From positions 1 through 22,733 of the forward strand of contig DASVSC010000015.1 of NCBI GenBank assembly GCA_036388295.1: a stretch of DNA of 22,733 bases, read 5' to 3'. Shown here piece by piece: positions 15,859-22,733 of this stretch. The notes below the pieces were generated by a model. It did no database searches and was not told the origin of the DNA. It saw only the letters and a program-made list of their open reading frames with translations. Made by a program: the position numbers and the translations under genes. The first letter of the stretch is position 1. Each line of letters begins with the position of its first letter. This DNA is from RYN-431 sp036388295. GTDB lineage: Bacteria > Planctomycetota > Phycisphaerae > Tepidisphaerales > Tepidisphaeraceae.

Positions 15859-15941
15859 AGTGGGAAGTTGAGAGTGCAAAGCGGGAAGTAAGAAAACGAC
15901 GGACTTCGTCAATCTGCACTTCCCACTCTCAACTTCCCACT
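15859..15941. repeat. Palindrome between tRNA-His and hisF
   Basis: Arms 15859-15876 and 15924-15941 are perfect 18-base inverted complements built around GGGAAGTTGAGAGTG. A second GGGAAGT follows on the left (15883-15889), and its complement ACTTCCC lies just inside the right arm, out of register. The loop of 47 bases has a smaller GACG/CGTC hairpin. The right arm ends 10 bases before the hisF ATG and is followed by the pyrimidine tract TTCTTTCTCCC. It may be a dispersed repeat, a processing signal, or an attenuator-like structure. Confidence 0.8.
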
Positions 15942-15951
15942 TCTTTCTCCC

Positions 15952-16722
15952 ATGCTCACCCGTCGTATCATTCCGTGCCTGGACGTCGACCGCGGCCGGG
16001 TGGTGAAGGGCGTGAAGTTTTTTGATCACGTCGATGCCGGCGACCCGGTCGAACAGGCCCGGCGCTACGAAGGCCAAGGGGCCGACGAACTGGTCTTCTA
16101 CGACATCAGCGCCAGCCACGAAGGCCGCGACATCATGGCGGATCTGGTGAAGCGGGTGGTCGAAGTCATTTTCATGCCCCTGACCGTCGGCGGCGGCATT
16201 CGCACGCTGGACGACGCCACGCGATTGATCCAAGCCGGTGCGGAAAAAGTCAGCCTTAACTCGGCCGCCGTGAAGAATCCGCAGCTCATTCATGACATTT
16301 CCCGCAAGTTCGGCCGCTGCGCTACGGTGCTGGGTTTGGACGCTAACCGCGTGATGAAGGACGGCGTGGAGCATTGGGAAGTCTACGTCAACGGCGGCCG
16401 CACGCCGACGGGCGTGAAGGTCATGGACTGGGTCAAGCAGGCCGAGGCGCTGGGGGCCGGCGAGATCGTGCTGAACGTGATGAACGCCGACGGCACGAAG
16501 CAGGGCTTCGACCTGGAAATGACCGCCGCCGTCAGCGACGCGGTGAGAATCCCCGTGGTCGCTAGCGGCGGGGCGGGCTCGCCCGAAGACATTCGCGACG
16601 TCTTGCTCGTCGGCCGCGCCGACGCCGCCCTGGCGGCCAGCATTTTTCACTTCGGCGAGTACACGGTCGGCGACGTCAAGCAATTCCTCGCCAAGCATGA
16701 CGTACCGGTGCGGCTGGTTTGA
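15952..16722 (+). CDS. hisF: Imidazole glycerol phosphate synthase, cyclase subunit HisF
   Basis: HisF makes IGP and AICAR from PRFAR, using ammonia channelled from HisH, in histidine biosynthesis in the cytoplasm. The 256 residues match the usual length of a (beta/alpha)8 barrel. The two catalytic aspartates are in place: Asp11 in IIPCLDVD and Asp130 in VLGLDANRV. The phosphate-binding loops [11 protein letters not shown] (79-89) and ASGGAGS (204-210) are intact, and the channel-gate residues Arg5, Glu46 and Lys99 are present. The segment [10 protein letters not shown] is of the E. coli type rather than the Thermotoga type. The ATG follows a pyrimidine-rich stretch with no Shine-Dalgarno and a long palindrome. 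No other his gene is in the window, so HisH must be encoded elsewhere. It may be transcribed from the tRNA-His promoter. Confidence 0.96.
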   Translation: MLTRRIIPCLDVDRGRVVKGVKFFDHVDAGDPVEQARRYEGQGADELVFYDISASHEGRDIMADLVKRVVEVIFMPLTVGGGIRTLDDATRLIQAGAEKVSLNSAAVKNPQLIHDISRKFGRCATVLGLDANRVMKDGVEHWEVYVNGGRTPTGVKVMDWVKQAEALGAGEIVLNVMNADGTKQGFDLEMTAAVSDAVRIPVVASGGAGSPEDIRDVLLVGRADAALAASIFHFGEYTVGDVKQFLAKHDVPVRLV

Positions 16723-17063
16723 ATCCGCCGTAAGTCGCGCAACTCGGTCGGATTTTGTTCCTGCCATTTTACACGCGACTTTCGGGCGAAAACCGCCGTA
16801 AGTGGAAGGCCGGCCAAGACCAACGACGGGCCGAATAGGTCGCCACTGCGCGACGAACTCCGCCCAGACCGCCAAGCGACTTACGTGCCGCGAGAACGCT
16901 TCTGATTTCCCTCTCCCGGCCCTACTGGGAGAGGGAAATCAGGCTCGCCGTTGCGCGGCATCGCTCCGGCCGTTAGCGGGCAGACGCGTTCGCCCGCCGC
17001 CCCTTGTTCTACCGCCCCGTATCCGCTTTGTCGGCCCAAATCCGGGCGGAATCAGCGATATCG
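16723..17063. other. 341-base convergent gap
   Basis: This gap lies between the ends of hisF and the Ppx/GppA gene. It contains the palindrome at 16902-16942 and a separated inverted repeat, CGTAAGTCGC (16730-16739) with GCGACTTACG (16876-16885). The motif CCGCCGTAAGT occurs directly twice, near 16727 and 16793. No coding frame with family likeness is present. Confidence 0.5.
16902..16942. repeat. 18-bp palindrome of the CCCTCTCCCGG family
   Basis: Bases 16902-16919 pair with 16925-16942 over 18 positions with a single G-T wobble, around the loop CCCTA. The inner part, CCCTCTCCCGG then GGGAGAGGG, is the same core as in the composite repeat at 9381-9510. There is no T-tract, so this looks like a dispersed element rather than a typical terminator. 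Confidence 0.85.
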
Positions 17064-18614
17064 TTACGGCGCTTTTGCGAACTCGATCGCCTTCCCGAAC
17101 ACCTTCTCAAACGCCGTCCGCTTATCGCGGGCCGTCCAGAGTTCCAGTTGAATGTCCACCGGCGACTTCACGTCCACGCGCACGCCTTCTTTGCCGATCG
17201 AGCAGTGCAATTGCGTGACGGCCGACGCGTGGCTGCGGTCCAGGCCGTCGGCGATGCGCAGCAGGGCGGAGCCGACTTCCACCGTGCGGCGGTCGCGCGC
17301 TTTAAGAGCCGCGAACGACTCGTGCTTTTTCCTGTCCGGCAGCGACTTGCGGTGGAAACGTGTCAGGCACGCCAGCGTGGCGACTTCTTCTTCGGTAAAG
17401 CCCTGCAACCGGCCGTGCTTGACGAGGTAGGCGCTGTGCTTGTGGTGCTGCGTGTTGCCGATGTGCCAGCCGATGTCGTGCAGCCAGGCGGCGTATTCCA
17501 GCAGCTCACGTTCGTGGTCGCCGAGCTTGTGCAGCGGCTTGAGGTCGTCGAACATCCGCAGCAGCAGCTTGGCCGTCTGAAGGCTGTGCTGCTGCCACCA
17601 ATTGCAGCGCCGGGCCAAGTCCAGCACGCTGCGGCGGCGCGGGTCGGGCACTTCGCGGCGGATGATCAGGTCCGGCTTATGCCGACTCAAATAGTCGGCC
17701 AAGATGCCTTCACGCAGGGCCGCGCCGCACAGGTCGATTTTCTTGATGTCCAGGCGTTTCATGAACGACGCCACGAGCACCACGCCGGCGATGATCTGCT
17801 CCTTGCGCTGGTCGTCCAGGCCGCGGATGCGGCTGCGGTCGGCGGCGGTAGTCTTGATCAGGCGTTCTTCCAGTTTCAGCAACCGCGTGCGGTCGATCAC
17901 GCGGTTGTGTTCGCCGTCTGCGCACAGGGCGGCGATGTTTTCCAACGTGCCGCTCGTGCCAAGGCAGCAGACCGGCTTCAGCGCGTGCACGCGGGCGGCC
18001 AGCGGGACGAGGTGTTCGTCGTAATGGGCCCGCAGGGCCGCGAGGTCTTCTTTGGAAATCGGGTCAGAGTTGACGAACTGCGCGGACATGCGGGCCGCCC
18101 CGAGCTTGCGGCTTTCCAGCAGCTTGGCCTCTTTTTCGTCGCCGACGACGAACTCCACGCTGCCGCCGCCGATGTCGATCATGAGGTGGGGCTTTTTGCC
18201 CAAATCGGTCGCGCCGCGCACGCCGAGGTAAATCAGGCGGGCCTCTTCGCGGGCGCTGACGACTTTGACGTTGAGGTTCAGTTCGTCCTTGATGCGTCGG
18301 ATGACTTCGCCGCCGTTGGCGGCTTCGCGAATGGCGCTGGTGGCGACGGCGACGATCTTCTCGCACTGCCGTTGCTCGGCCGCGGTTTTCATCCGGCCGA
18401 GCGACTGCACCGCACGGTCGATGGCTTCGTTCGACAAGGTTTTGGCGGGGAAGCTGATCCGGCCGAGGCCGACCATTTCCTTCAGGCGGTAAAGCGTGGT
18501 CACGCCGCCGTCCGGGTCGATCTGGGCGACGACCATGTGAACGGAATTGGAGCCGACGTCGATGGCGGCGATGCGAAAGCTGTCGTGAACGGGCGGGGAG
18601 GCTTGCTGAGGCAT
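17064..18614 (-). CDS. Ppx/GppA-type phosphatase with C-terminal HD-like domain
   Basis: The protein belongs to the ASKHA-fold family that hydrolyses polyphosphate (exopolyphosphatase) or the 5' phosphate of pppGpp. In the 516 residues, AIDVGSNSVHMVV (17-29) is the first phosphate loop, AVATSAIREAANG (89-101) is conserved, and SAREEARLIYLG (120-131) carries the catalytic glutamate, E123 or E124. DIGGGSVEF (147-155) is the second phosphate loop, and GTSGTLENIAAL (217-228) is also typical. From about residue 325 an HD-like helical domain follows, with QHS (340-342), WLHDIGWHIG (375-384) and a His cluster near 388-391, as in the longer Ppx/GppA members. Sequence alone does not separate Ppx from GppA. 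The ATG lacks a Shine-Dalgarno. It lies 106 bases downstream of the GH4 gene, across a CGCAGAT-type palindrome. Confidence 0.88.
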   Translation of the reverse strand: MPQQASPPVHDSFRIAAIDVGSNSVHMVVAQIDPDGGVTTLYRLKEMVGLGRISFPAKTLSNEAIDRAVQSLGRMKTAAEQRQCEKIVAVATSAIREAANGGEVIRRIKDELNLNVKVVSAREEARLIYLGVRGATDLGKKPHLMIDIGGGSVEFVVGDEKEAKLLESRKLGAARMSAQFVNSDPISKEDLAALRAHYDEHLVPLAARVHALKPVCCLGTSGTLENIAALCADGEHNRVIDRTRLLKLEERLIKTTAADRSRIRGLDDQRKEQIIAGVVLVASFMKRLDIKKIDLCGAALREGILADYLSRHKPDLIIRREVPDPRRRSVLDLARRCNWWQQHSLQTAKLLLRMFDDLKPLHKLGDHERELLEYAAWLHDIGWHIGNTQHHKHSAYLVKHGRLQGFTEEEVATLACLTRFHRKSLPDRKKHESFAALKARDRRTVEVGSALLRIADGLDRSHASAVTQLHCSIGKEGVRVDVKSPVDIQLELWTARDKRTAFEKVFGKAIEFAKAP

Positions 18615-18626
18615 GCGGTTAATTTA

Positions 18627-18706
18627 GCCGCAGATGAACACAGATAAACGCGGATAAGAAAAGAACTGCTAATTCTTATCTGCGTTCATCGGCATCCATC
18701 TGCGGC
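18627..18706. repeat. Second, degenerate CGCAGAT-type palindrome
   Basis: Arms 18627-18660 and 18673-18706 are inverted complements over 34 positions with about seven mismatches, clustered in the middle. The left arm has CGCAGAT, CACAGAT and CGCGGAT starting at 18629, 18639 and 18649, the same 10-base step as in the element at 8055-8142. It fills the gap between the GH4 and Ppx/GppA genes, both on the minus strand. Confidence 0.85.
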
Positions 18707-18720
18707 CAATCAACTGCTGC

Positions 18721-20265
18721 TTACTTGTAGCCGGGCAGGTACTTGGCTTCGGCGTCGAAGATCTCGTGGGTCATGTCCTTGATCTGCTTGGGCGTGCAGA
18801 TGGTGGAGCTGAGCGGGTCGAGCATCAGGGCGAAGGTGGCGGCTTCCTTGCTCTTGTCGATGCAGGCCGTGGCGGCCAAGTCGAAGTAGGCCATGTTGCT
18901 GGCGCAGATGTGCGCCATCTGCGGCGGCAGGGCGCCGTAGCGGGTCGGGTTGACGCCGTTGCGGTCGACCATGCAGCTGACTTCCACCGCGCCGTCGCCG
19001 GGCAGGTTGGTGATCAGTTTGCCCGCTTCGCCGACGCCGGTTTTGCCGGGGGCGATGGCGTAGTTCATCACGTTGCCGTGGATGCGGAAGGGCGAATCCT
19101 TTTCACGGGCTTCGATGATCCAGCTGGCGTATTCCCAGCTGCGTTGCAGATCCGTTTTTTCTTCGCCGCTGACGAGCTTGTTGCGGTGCGCGTCGGCGTC
19201 ACGACGCCATTCCGGCCAGTTGGTGGCGTAGAAGCGGCTGCCGCCGTCGTAGCCGCGGCGGAGCAAAGCCTGGCCGGCCTTGCTCTTGCGGTAGTAGGGC
19301 AGGTATTCGCTCAGGTGGCCGCTGGATTCGGTGATGAACGCGCCGAAGTGCAGGCACATGTCCTTGCGGATCAGGTCCTTGGTCTTGTACGGCTGCTCGC
19401 TGCTGGTGCCCCACTTCAGGTTCATCGCATCGAAGATCGCCTTGCCTTCTTCCGCTTCGCGGTAACCGAGGGCGATTTCTTCTTCGAACTTCTTGTACAG
19501 CACCTTCTCGTACAGGTCCTGGCCGTTGTGTTTGAGCTTGGTGAACCACGCCAGGTGGTTGATGCCGGCGCATTCCCAATCCAATTCTTCGAACGGCACG
19601 TCGGCGTAGCCGGCCAGCAGGTGGCCGGTGCCTTGGACGCTGTGGCAGAGCCCGACGACCGGCACTTCCGGCACGGCCCGGCCGGCGGCGAGGACCATCA
19701 TGCTCATCGGGTTCGTGTAGTTCAGCATCATCGCGCCGGGGCACAGCTCACGCATGTCCCGCAGGATGTCGAGGAACACCGGCACGCTGCGCAGGCCCTT
19801 GAACAGGCCGCCGGGGCCGACGGTGTCGCCGATGCACTGGTCGATGCCGTACTTCAGCGGAATGTCGTTCTCGAACGCCACGCATTCGGTGCCGCTGACT
19901 TCCACGCAGCAGACGGCGTACGTGGTGCCGGCCAGCAGCTGGCGGCGGTCGGTGCCGCTGCGCACGGTCCAGCCCTTTTCACGGCCGGTGTCTTTAACCA
20001 GCTTCTCGATCACCTTGTGCATGGTCGAGAGGCGGTCTTTGTCGATGTCGACCAGGCGCAGCTCACCCTTTTCCGCGCCGGGGATCATCAGCACGTCGCG
20101 GCAGAGCGTGGGACAGAATCCGGACCCCGCGCCAAGGAACGTCACGTGAATCGGGCGGGTGATTTTGCCGCGCAGGCCTTCCTGCGAATCGGCGGCTTTG
20201 GTGTGGGCGGCGTGGCCGGTTTTGCCTTCGGTCTCTTCGGTCGTGGGAACGGCGGTCGCGGTCAT
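18721..20265 (-). CDS. Family GH4 glycosidase (alpha-galactosidase/alpha-glucosidase type)
   Basis: GH4 enzymes cleave glycosides by an unusual route that uses NAD+ and a divalent metal: oxidation at C3, elimination, then re-addition and reduction. In the 514-residue product the nucleotide-binding loop FLGAGS is at 43-48, the NYTNP motif at 182-186, the metal ligands lie in LCHSVQGT (Cys207, His208), and GINHLAWF is at 234-241. The CHS form resembles MelA-like alpha-galactosidases and AglA-like enzymes rather than the CN-type 6-phosphoglycosidases, so an unphosphorylated glycoside is likely; galacturonidases are also possible. About 36 hydrophilic residues precede the Rossmann fold, longer than usual, and there is no signal peptide. 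The ATG at 20265 is preferred over one at 20322 because AGGAG on the minus strand lies 8 bases upstream. No transporter or regulator adjoins it. Confidence 0.9.
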   Translation of the reverse strand: MTATAVPTTEETEGKTGHAAHTKAADSQEGLRGKITRPIHVTFLGAGSGFCPTLCRDVLMIPGAEKGELRLVDIDKDRLSTMHKVIEKLVKDTGREKGWTVRSGTDRRQLLAGTTYAVCCVEVSGTECVAFENDIPLKYGIDQCIGDTVGPGGLFKGLRSVPVFLDILRDMRELCPGAMMLNYTNPMSMMVLAAGRAVPEVPVVGLCHSVQGTGHLLAGYADVPFEELDWECAGINHLAWFTKLKHNGQDLYEKVLYKKFEEEIALGYREAEEGKAIFDAMNLKWGTSSEQPYKTKDLIRKDMCLHFGAFITESSGHLSEYLPYYRKSKAGQALLRRGYDGGSRFYATNWPEWRRDADAHRNKLVSGEEKTDLQRSWEYASWIIEAREKDSPFRIHGNVMNYAIAPGKTGVGEAGKLITNLPGDGAVEVSCMVDRNGVNPTRYGALPPQMAHICASNMAYFDLAATACIDKSKEAATFALMLDPLSSTICTPKQIKDMTHEIFDAEAKYLPGYK

Positions 20266-20356
20266 CTTCGAAGCTCCTGTGAAACGGGCGCACAGGTTAC
20301 CGTGTGAGGCGGCGGTGTGCACGAGGCGCAGGGGGAATTCTTAGATAAACGTGATT

Positions 20357-20381
20357 CGCCGGCTTGCCGGCCGTGCCGGCG
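20357..20381 (-). terminator. Possible terminator after the Nudix gene
   Basis: Immediately after the Nudix stop, CGCCGGC pairs with GCCGGCG (20375-20381 with 20357-20363), and a third GCCGGC-type block between them allows an alternative fold. On the minus strand it is followed by AATCACGTTTATC, a poor T-tract. It may end the aroB-dprA-Nudix transcript before the GH4 gene. Confidence 0.35.
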
Positions 20382-20382
20382 T

Positions 20383-20850
20383 TCAGGCCGCGTCGATCGG
20401 GACGCGCAGGTGCGGCTTGATCGAGCTGTCGCCCAGAATATGCGTCCGCATCTCCGCGAGTCCCTTGATATCGCCCGGCCACATCAGCCTTCCTGCGGCG
20501 GCATCGATCGGCACCCACTCCAGGTGCGTATGCTCAGGATTGATCGAAACTTGCGCGGCCGGGTCGACGATCGCGCAGAACATCACCGCGATCCCGATTG
20601 CATCGACGTCGGCCCGGTAAAACGGCTCGACTTGCGTCAAACGGTACAACTCCCGCACGGCCAGGCCGGTTTCCTCCTTCACTTCGCGCACGGCCGCCTG
20701 CCAGGCGGTTTCGTCGGGCTCGATGCCGCCGCTGATCAGTTGCCACGTGCCGCCCATGTATTGCCCTTCGGCCCGGCGGCCGAGCAGCAGTTCGTGCCCG
20801 CCGGCGACGGGGCGGACGACGTAGACGCTGGCGTAGGGCATGGCGCGCAT
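20383..20850 (-). CDS. Nudix hydrolase
   Basis: The protein hydrolyses a nucleoside diphosphate linked to another moiety. Residues 41-63 (GGIEPDETAWQ and onward to REVKEETGL) fit the Nudix box GX5EX7REUXEEXGU exactly, with the metal-binding REVKEE at 55-60. The 155-residue length and the opening PYASVYVV strand resemble NudB-like and general (d)NTP-cleaning members, but the substrate cannot be read from sequence. The ATG at 20848-20850 shares one base with the dprA TGA (TGATG), which implies coupled translation; a second ATG three codons later is possible. It is the third gene of the aroB-dprA-Nudix unit. Confidence 0.88.
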   Translation of the reverse strand: MRAMPYASVYVVRPVAGGHELLLGRRAEGQYMGGTWQLISGGIEPDETAWQAAVREVKEETGLAVRELYRLTQVEPFYRADVDAIGIAVMFCAIVDPAAQVSINPEHTHLEWVPIDAAAGRLMWPGDIKGLAEMRTHILGDSSIKPHLRVPIDAA

Positions 20851-22001
20851 CAGCCGGCCCTCACGAACCGCTGGCCGTCCAGGCGGCGGACTAGGCCCTT
20901 AAGCGATAGAAACGTCAACTCGCGCAGCACCGCGCCGGCGTCCAAAGACGTCCGTTCGCAGAGCGAATCGACGCCAGCCGGGTCGTTCGACAGGACGTCG
21001 AAAAGCGATTGCTGAACCGGCGTCATCGCGCTGGTGCGCGCTTTTTGCGACGGCAAGGCGATGGCCGGCGCTTCGTCCGCGCGCTCGAACAACGGCATTT
21101 CCGGGATCGACGCGTCGAGCGGGCCCAGCGCTTCGAGGATGTGCTCCAGCCGCGTGACCAGCGTCGCCCCTTCGCGTATCAATTTGTGCGGCCCGGCCGA
21201 CTGCGGGTTGTCACAGCGGCCGGGGATGCAGAGGACGGGGCGGTTGTGCTCTTCGATCGCCTGCCGGGCGGTGATGAGCGCGCCGCTGCGTTCGTCGGCT
21301 TCGATGACCAGCACGCCGCGGCTCATGCCGCTGACAATGCGGTTGCGGCGTGGGAAGTTTTCCGGCGTCGGCGGCGTGCCGGGCATGAACTCGCTGATCA
21401 CGCAGCCGCGCATGGCGATCTGGTCGAACAGCGAACGGTTCTCCGGCGGGTACGCCACGTCCACGCCGCTGCCGAGGACCGCGATCGTCCGGCCGCTGGC
21501 GTGCTGCATCGCGCCGCGGTGGGCGGCCGAGTCGACGCCGCGGGCGCCGCCCGACAGCACCGAAAACCCGGCCCCGGCCAGCAGCGCGCCGAAGCGTTCT
21601 GCCTGTTCGCGGCCGTATATGCTGCACTTTCGGCTGCCGACGATGGCGACGCCGTTCAAATCACGCGGCTGCAACGCGCCGCGGACGAACAACACCAACG
21701 GCGGGTCGGGAATCGTCTTGAGCAGCAGCGGATAAACGTCGTCCTCTGGGCAGGCCACGTTCGCGTCGCACGCGTGGGCACGGGCGACGACGTCGTCGAC
21801 TTTCGCCGACGCTTCCCGCAGGGCGACGGCAATCTTCGATGCCTTGGCTTGGCCAATGCCTTCGACCGTGCGCAGCAGGGCGCTGTCGGCCGCGCACGCC
21901 GCATCGGCGGAGCCAGCGGTGTCGATCAGGCGGCGGGCCAGGATCGGGCCGATGCCGTCAGTCAGGGCCAGCGTCAGCCAGGCACGCGTCGCCGGCGTCA
22001 C
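20850..22001 (-). CDS. dprA: DNA-processing protein DprA
   Basis: DprA binds incoming single-stranded DNA during natural transformation and loads RecA. The 383 residues show the whole family layout. An N-terminal helix-hairpin-helix region (TDGIGPILARRL and VEGIGQAKASKI, residues 14-57) comes first. The Rossmann-like DprA domain follows, with AIVGSRKCSIYG (119-130), LSGGARGVDSAAH (149-161), FPRRNRIVSGMS (216-227) and EADERSGALITARQA (234-248). A C-terminal winged helix occupies about 310-383. The start is GTG, overlapping the aroB stop by four bases (GTGA). The stop overlaps the Nudix start. No pilus or ComEC-type gene is in the window, so this alone does not show natural competence; dprA is present in many species not known to transform. 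Confidence 0.95.
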   Translation of the reverse strand: MTPATRAWLTLALTDGIGPILARRLIDTAGSADAACAADSALLRTVEGIGQAKASKIAVALREASAKVDDVVARAHACDANVACPEDDVYPLLLKTIPDPPLVLFVRGALQPRDLNGVAIVGSRKCSIYGREQAERFGALLAGAGFSVLSGGARGVDSAAHRGAMQHASGRTIAVLGSGVDVAYPPENRSLFDQIAMRGCVISEFMPGTPPTPENFPRRNRIVSGMSRGVLVIEADERSGALITARQAIEEHNRPVLCIPGRCDNPQSAGPHKLIREGATLVTRLEHILEALGPLDASIPEMPLFERADEAPAIALPSQKARTSAMTPVQQSLFDVLSNDPAGVDSLCERTSLDAGAVLRELTFLSLKGLVRRLDGQRFVRAG

Positions 22002-22733
22002 TTGGCCAAGCCTTTGATGGCGTCGCGCACCACGTCGGCCGGCACATCGTCGCGGATCACGACGTGGCCGATGCGGTCGGGCAGCACGAACCGCAGCCGG
22101 CCGGCCTTCACTTTTTTGTCCGAATACATCGCTTCATACACTGCGTCCGGGTCCAGCTTCATTTTGCCCGTCGGCAGCTCTGCCCGGGCCAGCAGCTTCC
22201 GCACACGGTCGGCGGCGGCACGGCTGAGCAAGTCCATCGCGACGGCCGTTCGGCAGGCGGCGATCATGCCGAGGGCGATGGCCTCGCCGTGGGCGTAGGC
22301 GTAGTCGGAAATCGTCTCGATGGCGTGGCCGAAGGTGTGGCCGAAGTTCAGGTGGGCGCGCTCGCCGTTCTCGAACGGGTCGTTGGTCACGACCTTCGCC
22401 TTGATCCGCACGTTGTGGGCGATCAGCTTGGCCAGCCGTTCGGCGTCCAGCTGCAAAATCGCGTCGATGTCACGTTCCAACTCGGCAAAGCCCAGGGCGT
22501 CGCGGATCACGTCGTGCTTGATGCACTCGGCCAAACCGCTGCGTAGCTCACGCGGCGGCAAGGTCTTGAGCGCGTCGGGATCAATCAGCACCGTCAACGG
22601 CTGGTGAAACGCGCCGATCAGATTCTTGCCGGCCGGGTGGTCGACGCCGGTTTTTCCGCCGACGCTGGCGTCGACCATGCTGAGCAGGGTGGTCGGGATT
22701 TGCACGAACGGCACGCCGCGCAGCAGCGTGGCG
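21998..22733 (-). CDS. aroB: 3-dehydroquinate synthase AroB (5' end beyond window)
   Basis: AroB converts DAHP to 3-dehydroquinate, the second step of the shikimate pathway, using NAD+ and a metal ion (zinc or cobalt). About 244 C-terminal residues are visible, and the reading frame runs off the right edge, so roughly the first third is missing. Conserved stretches are RGVPFVQIPTTLLSMVDAS, GGKTGVDHP.GKNLIGAF, the metal-site region with the histidine of NFGHTFGHAIE, and YAHGEAIALGM. The TGA at 21998-22000 overlaps the GTG of dprA by four bases. Confidence 0.94.
   Translation of the reverse strand, partial: ATLLRGVPFVQIPTTLLSMVDASVGGKTGVDHPAGKNLIGAFHQPLTVLIDPDALKTLPPRELRSGLAECIKHDVIRDALGFAELERDIDAILQLDAERLAKLIAHNVRIKAKVVTNDPFENGERAHLNFGHTFGHAIETISDYAYAHGEAIALGMIAACRTAVAMDLLSRAAADRVRKLLARAELPTGKMKLDPDAVYEAMYSDKKVKAGRLRFVLPDRIGHVVIRDDVPADVVRDAIKGLAK

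Noticed and set aside
15850..15951. T-box riboswitch or histidine leader-peptide attenuator upstream of hisF
   Set aside because: No T-box bulge or specifier domain and no open frame with a run of His codons is visible. Only a palindromic repeat and a pyrimidine tract can be seen.
15757..16875. 372-codon minus-strand open frame across tRNA-His, the palindrome and hisF
   Set aside because: It crosses a tRNA and a conserved enzyme gene, so it cannot be a normal coding region.
17004..18647. 547-codon plus-strand open frame across the Ppx/GppA gene
   Set aside because: It is antisense to a gene with intact catalytic motifs. High G+C suppresses stop codons, and no domain is recognisable.
18766..20307. 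513-codon plus-strand open frame across the GH4 gene
   Set aside because: It is antisense to a clear GH4 enzyme and has low-complexity Ala/Val/His content with no motif.

Overview
The window is GC-rich chromosomal DNA (by eye well above 60% G+C) with dense, housekeeping-style gene content. There are no transposases, integrases, phage structural genes or CRISPR arrays. Several things fit a planctomycete, perhaps of the Phycisphaerae type: exported HEAT and TPR repeat proteins, a large orphan exported protein with a pseudo-HEAT segment, weak or absent Shine-Dalgarno sites at many starts, and scattered intergenic palindromes. That taxonomic call is inference from gene style, not from a marker gene.

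Layout. Bases 155-3950 (+) hold a xylose-type ABC transporter operon, xylF-xylG-xylH, with tight or overlapping junctions. A convergent gap with two hairpins leads to a 743-residue membrane-anchored or exported protein of unknown function (4159-6390, -). Divergent from it is a ribosomal protein S1 homologue with five S1 domains (6558-8048, +), then an OmpA/MotB-type lipoprotein (8273-9154, +) with a clear terminator. An exported HEAT-repeat/TPR protein (9637-11850, -, probably TTG start) and a TPR protein (12178-13506, +) diverge from each other. Bases 13683-15425 (-) form a four-gene cluster: a helical protein, a DUF883/YqjD-like protein, a YqjE/Holin-X-like membrane protein and a small membrane protein. 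This resembles the enterobacterial yqjD-yqjE stress locus. tRNA-His(GTG) with a good promoter is followed by hisF (15952-16722, +). The remaining genes are all on the minus strand: aroB (cut by the window end), dprA and a Nudix hydrolase with overlapping stop/start codons, then a family GH4 glycosidase and a Ppx/GppA-type phosphatase with a C-terminal HD-like domain.

How the genes work together. XylFGH imports a pentose, and the GH4 enzyme acts on glycosides, so both fit a heterotrophic, plant-sugar lifestyle, although they are 15 kb apart and not obviously co-regulated. HisF and AroB are amino-acid and shikimate enzymes, S1 is a translation factor, and DprA handles incoming single-stranded DNA.

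The most distinctive non-coding feature is a set of long intergenic palindromes, belonging to at least three sequence families. They sit in convergent or same-strand gaps and are absent from the two divergent promoter gaps. One family is built from a CGCAGAT heptamer repeated every 10 bp on both arms, and it occurs twice, 10.5 kb apart. I see no convincing complete novel system. The palindrome families, the tRNA-His/hisF arrangement and the yqj-like cluster deserve the closest look.
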